Of a stretch of DNA of 64,000 nt, positions 46,480-59,060 are shown one piece after another; positions within the stretch are counted from its first letter, which is position 1, and each line of letters starts with the position of its first letter. Source of the DNA: Bettongia penicillata ogilbyi (taxonomy: Eukaryota > Chordata > Mammalia > Diprotodontia > Potoroidae); contig JAJHZJ010000577.1 in the NCBI GenBank assembly GCA_023548195.1, forward strand, positions 798,574-862,573, in the 5' to 3' direction. Both the position numbers and the translations under genes were made by a program. The notes under the pieces are model-generated. The model did not search any database. It worked only from the letters and a program-made list of their open reading frames with translations, and was not told the origin of the DNA.

Positions 46480-47470
46480 TTTCCTGTTTACTTTTTCTGC
46501 TTCTCTTGAGTCTTTAATTGGAATATTGAATTTTCTCTTCAGCATTGGTCTTTTCATCAGGAAAGTTTGAGGGTCACCTATTTCACTGAAGGTCAAATTT
46601 TACTCCCTGAAATAGTACATTCAATTTTGCAGGAAAGTTTGGTTCTTGGTTGTAATTCAAGCTCCTTTGTCTACTGGAATATCATATTCTAAGCATTTTG
46701 ATCCTTTAAAGTAAAAGCTACTAGGTCCTGTATAATCTTGACTGGTTGCTTGATATTTGAATTGCTTCTTTCTGGTTCCTTGCAATATTTTCTCCTTTAT
46801 CTGATAATTCTGGGATTTGGCTATAATATTCCTTGGAGTTTTTATTTGGGAATATCTTTCAAGAGGTGATTGGTGGATACTTCAAATGACTATTTTACCC
46901 TTTGGTTTTAGGACATCAGGGCAGTTTTCCTTGGTAATTTCTTGAAAGATGTTGTCCAGGCTCTTTTTTTGAACATGGCTTTTAGGTAATTCAATAATTC
47001 TTAAATTATCTCTCCTGGATCTGTTTTCCAGATCAGCTGTTTTCCCCATGAAGATTTGTATATTTTATATTTTTTATTCTTTTGATTTTGTTTGACTGAT
47101 CCTGGATATATCATATTGACATTAGCTTCTACTTCTAAATCTAATTTTTAAGGAATTATTTTCTTCAGTAAGTTTTTGTATCTCCTTTTCCACTTGGCCT
47201 ATTCTACTTTTAAAAAAGTTGTTTTACTCAATTGATTCTCTTTCCCAATTTGGCCAATTCTATTTTTTTAAGGACTTGGTTTTTGTTCAATTTTTGTGCT
47301 TCCCTTTGCAAGCTGTTGTTTAGTTCATGATTCTCCTACATAACTCTCTTTTCTTTTCCCAATTTTTCTTCTACCTCTTATTTGATTCTTAAGATACTTT
47401 TTTGAGCTCTTCTAAGAGGATTTTTTGGGCTTGAGACCAATTCATATTCCCCTTTGAAGCTTCACACATA
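46480..47470 (-). pseudogene. L1 ORF1 relic
   Basis: The minus strand preserves the ORF1 order. A diverged coiled-coil region with lysine/glutamate-rich codons lies around 47150-47400. The 'agatccaggagagataatttaag' block near 47000 encodes the RSRRDNLR-like RRM entry. The end near 46520-46570 reads FLMKRPMLKRKFN, matching the FLMKRPDLKRKFD block of the half-L1 family. Stops and shifts are frequent. Confidence 0.8.
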
Positions 47471-48049
47471 GGTGTTTTGACATTGCCCTCTTCTGAGTTT
47501 GTGTTTTGATCCGCCTGTCACCATAGTAGCTTTCTATGCTGAGGGAACTTTTCTGTTTCTTACTCATTTTTCAGCCAATTTCTTGACTTTTAAAGTTGAA
47601 TTTTGTTCATGGCACACACACAGGCACCATCCTAAGTTTCCTCTGCTGGGAGCCCTGGGCCTGGTCACTGGCTTTCTAGTTTGGAACCTTATGTGCTTAG
47701 GGCTTGCCCTCTATGCTCAGGGTAGTTCCTTTCAGTTGCACCTGTTGTGCCAGGGTTCTGGGGCTTGAAATTTGCCTTTTGCGTTGGGACTGGAGCCCAC
47801 ACTAATGGCCTAATGAGCCAGAATTGAGGGACCTCAGTTTCTGATCTGTGCTGCAGCTAAAAGCTTCCCACTGGTATGCCCAGACACTGTCTATTCTAGG
47901 GTACACTCTTCTTCTACCTAAGTGAGACAGACCTTTCCTGAAGTCCTTTTAAATTATCTTAAGCTAAAAAAATAGTTTCACTACATCTTTTTTGTGGGCT
48001 TTGTTACTCCAGAATCTGTTTGGAAGATTGATTTAATGTTTTCTGAGGG

Positions 48050-48185
48050 AAGTTGATAGTCCCCTCCATTAGATTGTGAATTCCTTGAAAGTAAGGACAG
48101 TCATTTTTTGCCTTTTTTATGTATCCTCAGAACTTTGCTCAGTTCCTGATAGTTGATAAATTTTTGTTGACTGACTGACTGAGGT
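48050..48185 (+). repeat. L2 3'-end relic
   Basis: 'ccattagattgtgaattccttgaaagtaaggac', 'tatgtatcctcagaactttgctcag' and a tail of repeated 'tgac' units after 'aatttttgttga' are the L2 3' terminus. Confidence 0.85.
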
Positions 48186-48499
48186 TTCCCTTTCTTTGCC
48201 CAATAATAACCTCAAAATACAACCTATCTTTCCTACCTCATTATGTTACTTCCCTTCCTCAGCTCTACAATGCAGCGAAAGGAGCTCTCTGTTCCTGAAA
48301 CAAAACACTGCATCTCTTTTCTCTGCATCTTTGCACTGGCCCTTCCCCATGCCCAGAATATATTCTCTCTTCACCTTTACCTCATAGAATCACAGCTTCC
48401 CCTTATATATCCCTTCTCTCAAGACTAACTGAACACCAAACAGAAATATTTTTTTGAGTTCCGAAAGTGCCAATGCCCTATCTTCCAAACTACCTTGTA

Positions 48500-48670
48500 A
48501 TCGTTAACTACCTTGAATTTATTTTGAATTTTTCATATTTACATATATACATGCTTTCCCCTTGAGTATAGAAATTGTTTCTTTTTTGCATATTTTCGTA
48601 TTGGTGTCCTCAACATAGTGGTTAGCACATAATAGGCCCTTAGTAAATGTTGATTGCTCACTTGGTCCCA
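48500..48670 (+). repeat. L2 3'-end relic
   Basis: 'ttccccttgagtatagaaattg', 'gtcctcaacatagtggttagcacataataggcccttagtaaatgttgattg' match the L2 3' end in the plus direction. Confidence 0.8.
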
Positions 48671-49369
48671 AACAGACATAATCCCTTACATCATAGATGA
48701 GATTACCCGTATCCTCACTGTTATCCAGGACTGGAACTGTTATTTTGTTAGTAGAAGGAACTCCCAGGTAATGACATTCCTTTATACAAAGGCAAAGATA
48801 CACTTTCTTTACAATTTCTCCTCTTAGAAAGTTGTTTACTAGATCATTAATTAATCATAATTAAACCTTTTAATTGTCTCAGATATAATCTGTCAGAAGT
48901 TGGATTAGAACCTAGGTCTTTCTGACATCCAACTGCTGCACACTGCTTTTCTTTAGTTTGTAAACTAATTTCAGCAAATCAGAGAACATTTCAGTCCCAT
49001 CGTCTCACCCCTTCTCAAAACCACTGAGCTCAAAGATGCCAAACCACATATATAGAGGCAAAGGTCGTAGATAACATTATGCTCCACATTAATTGCCACC
49101 ACAGAAGCCTCTGAAAAATGGAACATCTCTAATAAATGTCAGGAATAGACCTTTTCTATACAAAAAACTAAACCTTAAAATCTGTCTTTGGAGCTCTCAC
49201 ATATCCCCTTTCTAGGGAACTGCCACACCATTACCCCAATCTGAATGCAGATTTGAAGATCCTTAGTATCCCAACTACACACTAACCAGTCACAAATATC
49301 ACTTAATAAATCTTTTTTTAGATACACAGGCTTCTATCACATAGGTAAGCATGTAATCAATCATGTGGA
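48670..49369. other. Unassigned intergenic DNA
   Basis: No gene recognised. A weak MIR-like end ('ggattagaacctaggtctttctgacatccaactgctgca') lies near 48900-48945. Confidence 0.4.
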
Positions 49370-49520
49370 GAGACATTTTCAGTTCACTAAACATTTATTA
49401 AGCATAATGTGTGCCAGCACTGGGAACACAAAAAAGTGAAACTGAAGTCCCAAGGCCAGTTACAGTTCCTGCCCTCAAGGAGACTATAATCTAATGTAGG
49501 AAGACAATATACAAAAGGAA
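49370..49520 (-). repeat. L2 3'-end relic
   Basis: The plus strand 'cactaaacatttattaagcataatgtgtgccagcactggg' and 'cagttcctgccctcaaggagactataatctaatg' is the antisense L2 terminus. Confidence 0.8.
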
Positions 49521-49929
49521 GGAGGTGGGGAAAACTGGGGGGGAACCAGTCCAGGAACATGATATTTGTGGATATGAAACCAAGCAGAACTTCTTAGTGG
49601 AAAAGGGAGCTATCTGGAAAGTTCTGAACCCTCTAAAAGGAAGGCTATGGGAGAAATTTAGTGCTAAACCCTCCAGCCCTCTAATCAGAAGGGAGAGGCA
49701 ACTGACTGTGTGAAAAGATGTTGAGGATAAAAAACTGAGTCATTCAAAATGATGATAAGATTTCAGGTGATCAGCTTATGCTGGGGAAGGCATGAAGTTC
49801 CCTGGAGTCAAAACCAAGCAGGGCACTAATGGAAAATGAAGAGTATTTGCCTCCAAATGAAAGAACTGAACTGGGTTGGGGAAACTGCTCAAGGTTTCCC
49901 CCTGTTTTCAAACTTCTGATATTTAAAAG

Positions 49930-50210
49930 AGGAAGGGAGGAAATAGGTATTTATTAAGCACCTACTGGATGCCAGGCACCATGACACTATGTTAAGTGTT
50001 TTACAAATATCATCTCATTTTATCTTCACAATAACCTGGTGAAATAGATGTTATCATAATCCCATTTTACAATTGAGGAAACTAAGACAGAGCAAGATTT
50101 AAATTACTTGTCCAGGGACACACAGCTATAAAGTGTCTAAGGCCAAATGTGAAGTCAGTTCTTGACTCCATGCCCAGTGCTGCATCCATAGCATGACTAA
50201 ATTGCTACAG
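49930..50210 (-). repeat. MIR/CORE-SINE
   Basis: The plus strand 'tattaagcacctactggatgccaggcacc', 'atctcattttatcttcacaataacctggtg', 'aattgaggaaactaagacag' and 'cagggacacacagctataaagtgtc' is a near-complete reversed SINE. Confidence 0.9.
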
Positions 50211-50394
50211 AGGTGCTAATTTGCGTACTTAAATTACTATCTCATCTATATCCTTTCTCTTTTCTCTCCATCTCCCTCACTATCATCCCTCTCTGTAATA
50301 TTTACCCAATATTACAGAGAATATAGATCTTTTTTTAACTAACACTCAACAGGTAAATGTACTGAAATTGAACTTGCTTAATGGTATATTTTCA

Positions 50395-50500
50395 GTCAGC
50401 TGGTAGGTAGACACCAGGGATACAAAGACAAAATTTACAGATGTTCCTCTCCTCAAGGGGCTTGTGGTCTAGTCCAAGGAGATAGCATGTGCCTATAGAG
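50395..50500 (-). repeat. L2 3'-end fragment
   Basis: The plus strand 'accagggatacaaagacaaaatttac' and 'ctcctcaaggggcttgtggtctagtccaaggag' fits the antisense L2 3' region. Confidence 0.65.
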
Positions 50501-52260
50501 GTTAATTTAATAGTCTTTTGGTAAAGCTTGGACTGACCCAAGAGAGCTTGAGAGTTCTATTTCCCCCCATTAACTTGAAATCAGGATTGTAGGGTAGGGT
50601 TTTCTTCCTACATCAGGAATTTTGGAGAATCTCTTTAAAAAAATAGATGACAGGAAGAGAGTAATGGTGGAGTCACAATTTCAGCAGCTAGTGACAGCAA
50701 CATCTGCAATTCTCTTCCTCAAACCAAAGCCTCCAAGCAAGACCACAGGAGGTGAAAGCTAAAGAGAGAAGTGGGAGGCATGTGACTGTTTTGTTTTGTT
50801 TTCTATCACTGGTGCTGTCTCAGGTGACAGGAAAGTGAAGTGAAAACAGAGCCAAGGAATTTGTGGGTTTTACCTCCTCTGCTTCCCCTACCATCTTAGT
50901 TCAAAGGACTTCAAAAACACCCTTTCCTAATCATGTTCTTCTATTCTACTGATGACTACATTAGACTGATATAATCTTTTTTATCAAAAATAGCTGTCCC
51001 TGTATTTTCTTGCATACCACTGTTTGGGACCTGAGGAGTTAAGACAGTTCTGGGAGCCACAGAAGTGAAACTGACTTTTACTAGTGAAGAATTGACTTCA
51101 CATTGTTAGACATTTGCCTCTTCCCTAGTTGGGGGCATCATCGCCAAGTATTCGTGTTTCATAGCTACACTTTCATCAAAAGCAGAATTGCTATAAACTT
51201 GAGGTCATTTGAAATCTGACTTATCAGACATGAATCTAACATAGCAACTTCTGCAGTTAGATATAGACAGAATAGATAAAAAGTTATTTCAGAGTACAGA
51301 AAAGACATTAATGGTTAGTGTGAGGGAGGGTTGTTTGCTATAAACCAGCTGTTTCGTAAAAAAGAGATATTTCCAAATAATTAGTACTTAATCAAGGTTA
51401 GCACCCAATCTAGACATATTGTCATATGTCATTAACAAGATTAACACCTGATCTAGACACATTATCATAGGTCATTAACCCTATGATTAGCAAATTAAAT
51501 AATAATGCTTGACTGTCAACTTTCCATGCAATAGACATTAATGTAATGAAAAAGGATCAGTGTACAGATGATGAGAATGGGGTTCTTCTATCACTGGTCT
51601 TGGTCTTAACTCCTTTATGCCTAGTAGGATGAGATAGTAACACAGTTCTGGACCAGTCATGTATCTGGACTCAGAGAAACTGAATTCAAATGTCATCTCT
51701 ATCTTTTTTCTATCTCTGTGATCATGGGAAAGTCAGTCAATCAATTAGTATTTATTAAGATTAATTAATAAAAAATCATTTATTAAGATAATTACTATTA
51801 TCTTCTACCTCAGCTAGGGAAAGGAGATGGTCTAAATAATTCAGGGTTGATATTTGATGAGATATAATCTGCAATAGGACAAAGGATTCAAGAGAATGGG
51901 ACAGTAAAAAAATGAGTACAAGAAAGTATAGAATTGAGTAAAGGACTGAGAATATGGACAGAACAGGGGTGATGGTCTAAGAAAATACTAAAGGATAGAG
52001 GAATTGACAGTCACAGTGAGAATGAAAACTAGATTTTGGAGAAGTATGTAAGAGAGAAGGATAGAATGATAGGAGATTATGCCTGAAAAAAGGAATTTTA
52101 GAGTTCTTAACTATGGAAGCAGAACAAATGGAGGTGAGAGAGAGATCAAGGATGTAAGCATCCATGTAGGTGGAATGGTACAGTACAGCATGAGAACTGA
52201 GTGGATTGATGAGCTGAGAGATTTAGATTTTTGAGGAAATATCAAGGTTTATGTTAAGTC
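50500..52260. other. Unassigned intergenic DNA
   Basis: No long element recognised. It holds an interferon-response-like motif (gaaagtgaagtgaaaac, 50831-50847), an imperfect 43-bp tandem repeat (51394-51479) and a weak plus-strand MIR piece near 51655-51750. Confidence 0.4.
51394..51479 (+). repeat. Imperfect 43-bp tandem repeat
   Basis: Units at 51394-51436 and 51437-51479 match at 36 of 43 positions (for example aatctagacatattgtcata against gatctagacacattatcata). Single-copy flanks suggest an old local duplication. Confidence 0.85.
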
Positions 52261-52261
52261 A

Positions 52262-53230
52262 AGTAATCAAACATTTATTAAGTACTTACTATGTTCCAGA
52301 CACTATGCTAACCACTGAGGATACAAGAAAAGGCAAAAACATTGCTAGATTTAAAGGAACTTAAGTCTAATAGAGGAGAAAAACTGTGTTCAAAAAAATA
52401 TATATATACAAGATAAGTTGGAGCAAATCTCAGAGGAAAGGCACTATCATGATGGAAGGTGGAAAAGGGATTGAGAAAGGCTTCTTGCAGAAAGTGGAAT
52501 TTTAACAGACTTGGAAGCCAGAAAAAAGGAAGAAGAAGCAGAGAATTCTAGGTTCCAAGCAAAACCAGTGAAATGTCCATAGTTAGGAAGTAGAGTGTTT
52601 CATGTGTTCAAGGAACAGCAAGGAGGCCAGTGTTATTGGATCATAAATCACTAGAAGGGAGTTAGAGATAAAATGGCTAGAAATATAGGAAGGGGTCAAG
52701 TTATGAAGGGCTTTAAAAGCCAGAGGATCTTATTTTTAATCCTGGAGGCAACAGTCCCTGAATTTGATGGAATAGAAAGGTAAAGTGGTCCAACCTGCCA
52801 GATTGATTTGCCATCTGAGGCGAGGATGGACTGGTGTGGAGAAAGACTTGAGAGAGAGAGAGAGCAACCAGAAGGATGTTGCAGGAGTCTAGGCATGAGA
52901 TGATAAATGTCTTCACCAGGGTGGTGGCAGTGTCAGAGGAAAGAAGGAGGCACATAACAACAGATGTTATGAAGACAGACTCAGCAAGAGTTGGTGAGTG
53001 ATTTGATATGGGGAGGGAGAGGAGCATGAGTGAGAAATTGAGGAACACATCTAGGTTGTAAATCTGGTTGACTAGGATGATGGTTTTGCCCCCTACAGTA
53101 AAAGTAAAGTTGATCAGAGGGGAAGGCTTGGGAAAAAAGATAATCTGTTCAATTTGAGGCATGTTGCTTTTTAAATGTCTATGAGACATCCAGTTTGAGA
53201 AGTCTAATAAGCAGATAAAGACATGAGACT
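52262..53230 (-). pseudogene. L2-like LINE 3' half relic
   Basis: Antisense relic. On the minus strand the frame near 52950-52780 reads SSDTATTLVKTFIISCLDSCNILL, the same C-terminal reverse-transcriptase region found at 24717 in the plus-strand relic. The 3' end at 52262-52380 is the standard L2 tail ('aagtacttactatgttccagacactatgctaac' on the plus strand). The 158-codon minus-strand open frame here is a surviving part of this relic and not a gene. Confidence 0.82.
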
Positions 53231-53439
53231 AGAGTTCAGGAGAAAGGTTGACATTGAATAAATAGATCAGAGAATCAACTTCATGAAGAATTGATGCATG
53301 TCCTTGTGCATGTTGTAGGGTTTGCCTTGACAAGAAGAAGGATCATCTCTTCATTTTTATGATTTTCAGCATAAAGAGCAGGAATTAGGATAGAAAGGGA
53401 TAACCACAAGCTGAGTAATAAAACTCACTGAGAAAGCAG

Positions 53440-53530
53440 TTAAATTTAATAGACTTCCATTTCCTCATCTAGAAAAGGTTAGAGAAGAACTCTAAGTTCC
53501 CTTATGATTCTAAATCTGTGATTCCCTGGC
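53440..53530 (+). repeat. MIR fragment
   Basis: 'gacttccatttcctcatctagaaaagg' and 'ctctaagttcccttatgattctaaatctgtgattcc' match a MIR-type 3' half. Confidence 0.65.
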
Positions 53531-54159
53531 CTTATATATACTGTACAATATTAACCATAGTAGCTGGTTAAAGTGGCAGGAAGGATGAAAGAAAAGAGCT
53601 CTCTCATGCCCTTTTTAAAATAGCTTTTAATTTTAATACTTTTATCCCCCATGAGAGCTTCTCTGGTGGGAATGATTATGACAAGTTATCATGACACACC
53701 ACAGGAATAGGTATTAGAGAGGCAGATGGCAAGATGGTTCATTCAGATGATGAGTGACCAATGTCTTCAGGTGGATGATGTGGACACAGATTGAAGAAAA
53801 AGAAACTATAGTACTTTTGTTATTTATCTTAATAGATATAGATGGTCCTTCAAAACCAATCATGGCAAAAAAAGAGACTTTTACATCAGGTTCAACTTAC
53901 ATCATCTCGGTTTACTAACATCTCTCTCTTCTCTTCATACATTCCAAGACTCAACCAGTAATAAAAATATAATAAATGTATTAATGATGCTAAACCAGTG
54001 TTTCCATCTCCTTGAGTCATGAATCAATTATATTTTATTACTACTCTCTATATTTTTGTACATTGGTGGGGTTGAGATGTGAACCTATTATTTCATCACT
54101 TAAGGAAATTCCTTATATGGAAATTCTGCTTCTCCATGCCAAAAAAAAATGTATCTGTC

Positions 54160-55200
54160 ATCAAAAACATTTGAACTGGAAAACAGTTCAAGGAGATAGC
54201 ATTTAAGAATCATCAAATTCCCTAAAAAAAACTTAAAAAAGACTTGGACACTACAATTCAAGAAATCATAAATAAAACTTCTCAGATCTATTAAAATTGG
54301 GGGCAAAGCAAAACTAGAGTCTACTGCTCACGTCTTGAAAGAAATATCTAAAGAAAAAGTTTCAGGAATTTCATAGGCAAAATACAGTGCTACCATGTCA
54401 AAGGAAAAAAAAAATTGAAAACATTCATAAAGAAGTTCAAGTACCAAGGAATCCCAGTCAAGATCATACAAGATCTGATAGCTTCTACTGTAAATGAGAG
54501 GAGACTTAAGAAGGCAATATTCCCCAAAGCAAAAGATTTAGCATTAAAAACAAGAATAACTTACCTTGCAAAGCTGAGGGGACTTTGAACATAGAAACTT
54601 TGAAATATGAGTCAAGAGAAACTAAAAGGAATAACGTTTTTAGCATTCAGAAAGGGGATGTTGTAAGGGAAAATCAACATTATGATTGGGAAAGAAGAAA
54701 CCAGTGTCTCTTCAGAACCTTAATGTCCATAAGAGGTATTTAGAGAGCTTAATTTAAAATAACAGTAATGATAATAACAGAGGAACTGATGGTAGAATGT
54801 TTCTGTTCTTAGAGTCTGAAAAGTGACAAGAGAAGAGAGAGTTAATGTAATGTGCTAATATAAAAAGGAAAAAGATGAGGGTAAAATTTGCCTTTTCTCA
54901 AAATTGGGGTACATTAGAAGAGTCTACAAACATGAAGGAGGATAGGGTAACAGGAATCAGATAAACCTTACTTTCATTTGAAATATGAACTAAATACACA
55001 CAAACATGTACATGAATTACATCTACATGGGCAGAAATATATAAAATTCTACAAGAATATAAGTAGAGATAGAGATAAGGTGCTAAAAGAAAAGATGATA
55101 CTTGAAAGGGAATAGTTACAGGCAAAACGAACTTCCTCTTCCTTAAAGGGAAGTTAAAAGGAGGGGGAAAGCAAAGCCAAGATTTAGAAACTATGGCAGT
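54160..55200 (+). pseudogene. Divergent L1/HAL1-type ORF1 relic, tentative
   Basis: The plus strand near 54435-54585 reads KFKYQGIPVKIIQDLIAS, ERRLKKAIFPKAKDLALKTRITYLAKLRGL. This lines up with the ORF1 C-terminal domain of the half-L1 at 6608 (IRITQDLAAS, KSKELGLKPRITYPAKLS). Upstream lysine-rich, frame-broken DNA may be the RRM and coiled coil. No ORF2 is seen downstream before 55200. It is clearly more diverged than the other ORF1 copies, and the boundaries are guesses. Confidence 0.45.
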
Positions 55201-55899
55201 GCCTCTCATTTTAGTAATGCTTGGACAAAATGTGTATATGAATTGTGGCAGAATATTATTATGGAATAAAAATTATGATATGGTATCAGAGAATCCTATG
55301 AAGTAGAAGTTGAAAATAGAGTGATGTGGAAAGAATATAATAAAATTGATAATGAGAAACTACTTTAAAAGACTTTTAAAAACTCTGATGAAAGCAATAG
55401 CCAATTAAATCTTCAGAAGGCCTATGAAGAAGCATGTTGCTCATTTCTTAGCACAGTAATAATGGACTCAAGGCATGGAGACATAAGTGACTACTGAATG
55501 GATTTCTTTGGTTTGATTACAGTTATTTGTTGTAAGGAGGTTTTTTCCCCTTTTTTTAATTGGTAGAGAGAGAGTAGAAAAAGAAGTTGGCAATGATAAT
55601 ACCCCCAAAAAAGGAAGGAAAGGAAAAAGGGCTAGTGTAATATTTTTTAAATGAAGAAGGGAAGGAAGTACAAACAAGACAGTTTCAACAATAATAATAA
55701 ATTTGTGATATACTTTTTTTTAAAAAAAAGCAACATAGAATAAATATTTAGTTTCATACCAAATCTTTTTGTGTTCTGCTTTGGGTATGAAAATACTCAT
55801 AAAAGTTTGGAGCCTGCAGTTTGTATTTTTTGGGAGGAGGGGGGCTAGTATTTGTTAAGTTCAAAAAATACATAATTTTAAGAATACAGTTTGAAGAAA

Positions 55900-56020
55900 A
55901 AAGGAATGGAGTTCCTTGAATCTAGGGATTGTCTCATTTTTTTGTTATTATATCTCCAATACTTAGTATAGAATCCAGCGCATAGTAGGCATTTAGTAAA
56001 TGCTTGTTGATAGGTCATTT
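55900..56020 (+). repeat. L2 3'-end relic
   Basis: 'gagttccttgaatctagggattgtctc' and 'atctccaatacttagtatagaatccagcgcatagtaggcatttagtaaatgcttgttg' match the L2 terminus. Confidence 0.85.
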
Positions 56021-56129
56021 TACTGGCACATTTATGTATTATATATATCCTCGCATTATTTTATCAATTATCTTGTGAGGGGAAAACTTCAAAGCAAAAA
56101 GCATTCATGTTGAAAACTGTCTTTATCTT

Positions 56130-56480
56130 TAATGTATATTTTTAATGTTGAATTTGTGGGTAGGTGAGAAAGCTAAAGCCACTTGATTTTATCTTCAGGT
56201 CCTCTATCTTGACCCTGACACTGCTCGTGTTGTCCTCACCCCATCCTCCATCTTCCCACCCTTTGCCAAGTGCCCTCCTTCCCCTCCACTGACCCAAGTT
56301 TACTGCTAAAAGAGCAAGAAACCTATATAAACTCTGTTCTTCTGTTCCTTCAGGTTCTCTCCATTTGTTGGGGGACAGATTGAACAAACCTTCATTGGCT
56401 CCTTAATTTTTGCTTTGGGGTTTGTGTTTGGTATTGGTTCTGGATCTGGTTCTGGATCTGGTCTATTCTGGCACCAACAA
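56130..56480 (+). other. Possible LTR remnant, weak
   Basis: TATATAA (56324-56330) sits in a CT-rich promoter-like context, followed about 140 bp later by a tggcaccaaca segment (56469-56479) that could be a decayed retroviral primer-binding site. A 12-bp ggttctggatct repeat (56436-56462) lies between. No paired LTR, target duplication or AATAAA was found, so this is a guess. Confidence 0.22.
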
Positions 56481-57739
56481 TTTTACCCACAGATTCAAGG
56501 GGAAAGCAATTAAGAGAAGAAATCACTTACAAATGAATAAACTTTATTCATGTGGGTTTTTTACATAATATAATTACTGTTTAATGGCTTTTCATGAGGC
56601 TCCTAGCCACCAGGAAAATCACGTTCTCTGTCATCATAGATTGGGACTCATCTTCTCACTTCAAACAGGAAAACAGATGACGGAAGTACCAGATAAAACA
56701 ATGAAACCAAACACAGAATTGGGAGAGTTAATTCTTTCATTGTCTGAGATATAGAGCAGAGGAACAAGATTTTTTTTAAAAGCCAGAAGTTAATTGAAAA
56801 TGGTAGAGAGCTGGAAGGAAGGGCTTTCAAGGGAAATGGAGCTATGATTTAAGTGAGAAAGGCATTGCTCTCTTTCCTATGTCCACCCTCACCTTCCTCT
56901 TTATCTCCCCTCCTCCACTTTTTATTAATCAATATAAATGCACTGAAAGGAAAGCTTTAATGAACTTCAATACACAGGCAGTGCAAATTCAAAAATACAA
57001 CTTTATTTTAAAAGAAAAACGCAATGAACAAAAAGCATTTATAATTGAGATGTGGATATTTTCACATAATGAGAAAAAATTAAAGTAACTCTACATTCAG
57101 TGGATGTACATGTCTTAAGCTAGGAGAGGAAAAAGAGATAATAGCTCCCAAAATATGAGTGCATACACTCTATATAATGACCATGAAGTTCAACATTAAA
57201 ACAGCAGCCAGTGCTCCTGTAACTGCTACTAATTCTACCATACATCATGGTAGATACTAACTAAGGTCCTTGGAAATACAAAACTATTAGGATTTGCAAG
57301 GTACTATGGTAAGACAAAAACTTGAGAGAGACAAACAAAAGAATCTTACTGTTGAGTATAATTTGATCAGATGAAATTGACTATGGAGACATTTTTCTCC
57401 TGAATTCTCAGGTTATGACCTATTTTGTTATCCAGTTATCTCAGGAACCCTTCAACATCAGTAAATGTTAACAGTAAGTGTAGAGTTGTATCTAGGAGTT
57501 AAAGAGTATAACGATATGTGCTCCCCCAAGTGATTTTGGGATCACCTAGGCTCAGATTCAGTCCTAGAAAGTTCACCACAGAGAGGTCAGTTTCCTTCTT
57601 TCTGGTTCATTAACATATCCACATGGATCCCTTCAGGAAAATCTCTGAAACAAAGCTTGGTTATGGCTCATGTCAAAGGGGTACAGTAAGGGATGTGAGG
57701 AAAGAACTTCCCAAACATTGAATTACTCAATGGACAATA

Positions 57740-58535
57740 TAAGCCTCAGGTATAAGACAGCATACTCTGAGATACTGCCACATAGCTATCAGATTGACTA
57801 AAGTGACAGAAAAAAATGCTAAATGTTGAAGATGTTGTTGGTGGAGTTATGAACTGATCCAACCATTCTGGAAAGCAATTTGGAACTATGCCCAAAGAGA
57901 GATAAAACTGCATACCCTTTGATCCAGCAATACTACTACTAGGTCTGTAATCCAAAGACATCCAAAAAAGGGGGACACCTACATGTGAAAATATATTTAT
58001 AACAGCTCTTTTTGTGGTGGCAAAGAATTGGAAACTGAGGGAATGCCCATCAACTGAGGAATGGTTGAGCAAGTTGTAGTATATGATTGTTGATGGAATA
58101 CTAATGTGCTATAAAAAATGATGAGCTGGATGTTCTCAGAAAAACCAGGAAAGATATGAACTGATGCTGAGTGAAGTGAGCAGAACTAGGAGAACATCAT
58201 ACACAGTAACAGCAATAATCCAACTCTAAAGGACTTGAGGGAAGACATGCTATCTATCCCCAGAAAAAGAACTGATGAAATCTGAATACTTCTTGAGGCA
58301 TACTTCTTTAAAAATTTTCTCTTTGCCTTGGGGTTTTTTCATCTTTTTATTTACAACATAACTAATATGGAAATATGTTCCCCATGATTACACGTACATA
58401 ACCTATATTGAATTGCTTGCCTTCTCAATGAGGGAGGTAGTGGGAAGGAGGGAGAAAATTTGAAACTCAAGATTTTTAAAACAAATGTTAAAAAATGTTT
58501 TTACATGTCATTGGGAAAAATAAAATACTAAACAA
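57740..58535 (+). mobile_element. L1 3' end (ORF2 C-terminus plus 3' UTR), dead
   Basis: The plus strand near 57770-58070 gives WSYELIQPFWKAIWNYAQRE, then KELETEGMPIN, the conserved C-terminal ORF2 block, with stops. The 3' UTR includes 'attgaattgcttgccttctcaatgagg' and 'gagaaaatttgaaactcaaga', which recur in all three half-L1 3' UTRs. The end is A-rich. It is the best local match between the L1 tail and the half-L1 tail. Confidence 0.9.
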
Positions 58536-58799
58536 AAAAGATATTTTTTCATTTAAAAGGGTAAAATTTTAAAGAGACTTTTTTGAACATTTTGCTTGGA
58601 ACCTAAGGCTTACATTGTTTTCACACAGGAAATGTCTATTAGTAATATATACTTGATTATCATTAAGCTTTGCTTATTTTTCTAAATCTTTTCAAGTATG
58701 CATTAAATAAGAATTCAAACATCTTTTATCATTTTTCTGCTATGCCATGTTATTATACTATGCAATAGTATAGTATTGTGATAATATAATACTACATAG

Positions 58800-59060
58800 G
58801 AATATTATTTTGCAGCTAGGTAGCACAGTAGGTAGAACACTGAGCCTGGAGTTAAGGAAACTTGAATTCAAATCCAGCCCTAGATACTTACTAGCTGTGT
58901 GACCCTGGACCATCCATTTAACCTCTGCCTGCCTCAATTTTCTCATCTATAAAATGGTGATAAAAATAGTACCTATCTTGTTACGGATTCTTGTAAGGAT
59001 CAAGTGAGATAATATTTATAAAGGGCCTGGCACATAGTAAGCACTTAGAAAATGCTTATT
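58800..59060 (+). repeat. MIR/CORE-SINE, full length
   Basis: It starts 'gcagctaggtagcacagtagg' and continues 'tgaattcaaatccagccctag', 'agctgtgtgaccctgg', 'ttctcatctataaaatggtgat', 'aaggatcaagtgagataat' and ends 'ggcacatagtaagcacttag'. All parts are in order. Confidence 0.93.

Larger units (their letters stand above)
41665..48050 (-). mobile_element. Near full-length but dead L1 (antisense)
   Basis: Reading the minus strand from 48050: a GC-richer leader (about 47470-48050), an ORF1 relic (about 46480-47470), an inter-ORF spacer (about 45880-46450), an ORF2 relic (about 41990-45880) and a 3' UTR ending near 41665. At about 6.4 kb, including a MITE insertion of about 194 bp, it is close to complete L1 length. 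Substitutions, indels and many stops have destroyed both ORFs, so it is old. It is the internal reference for the half-L1 copies, because it shows the same ORF1 and spacer followed by a real ORF2. Confidence 0.9.

Noticed and set aside
52713..53189. 158-codon minus-strand open frame as a possible gene
   Set aside because: Its sequence includes the L2-like reverse-transcriptase C-terminal block, so it is a LINE relic.
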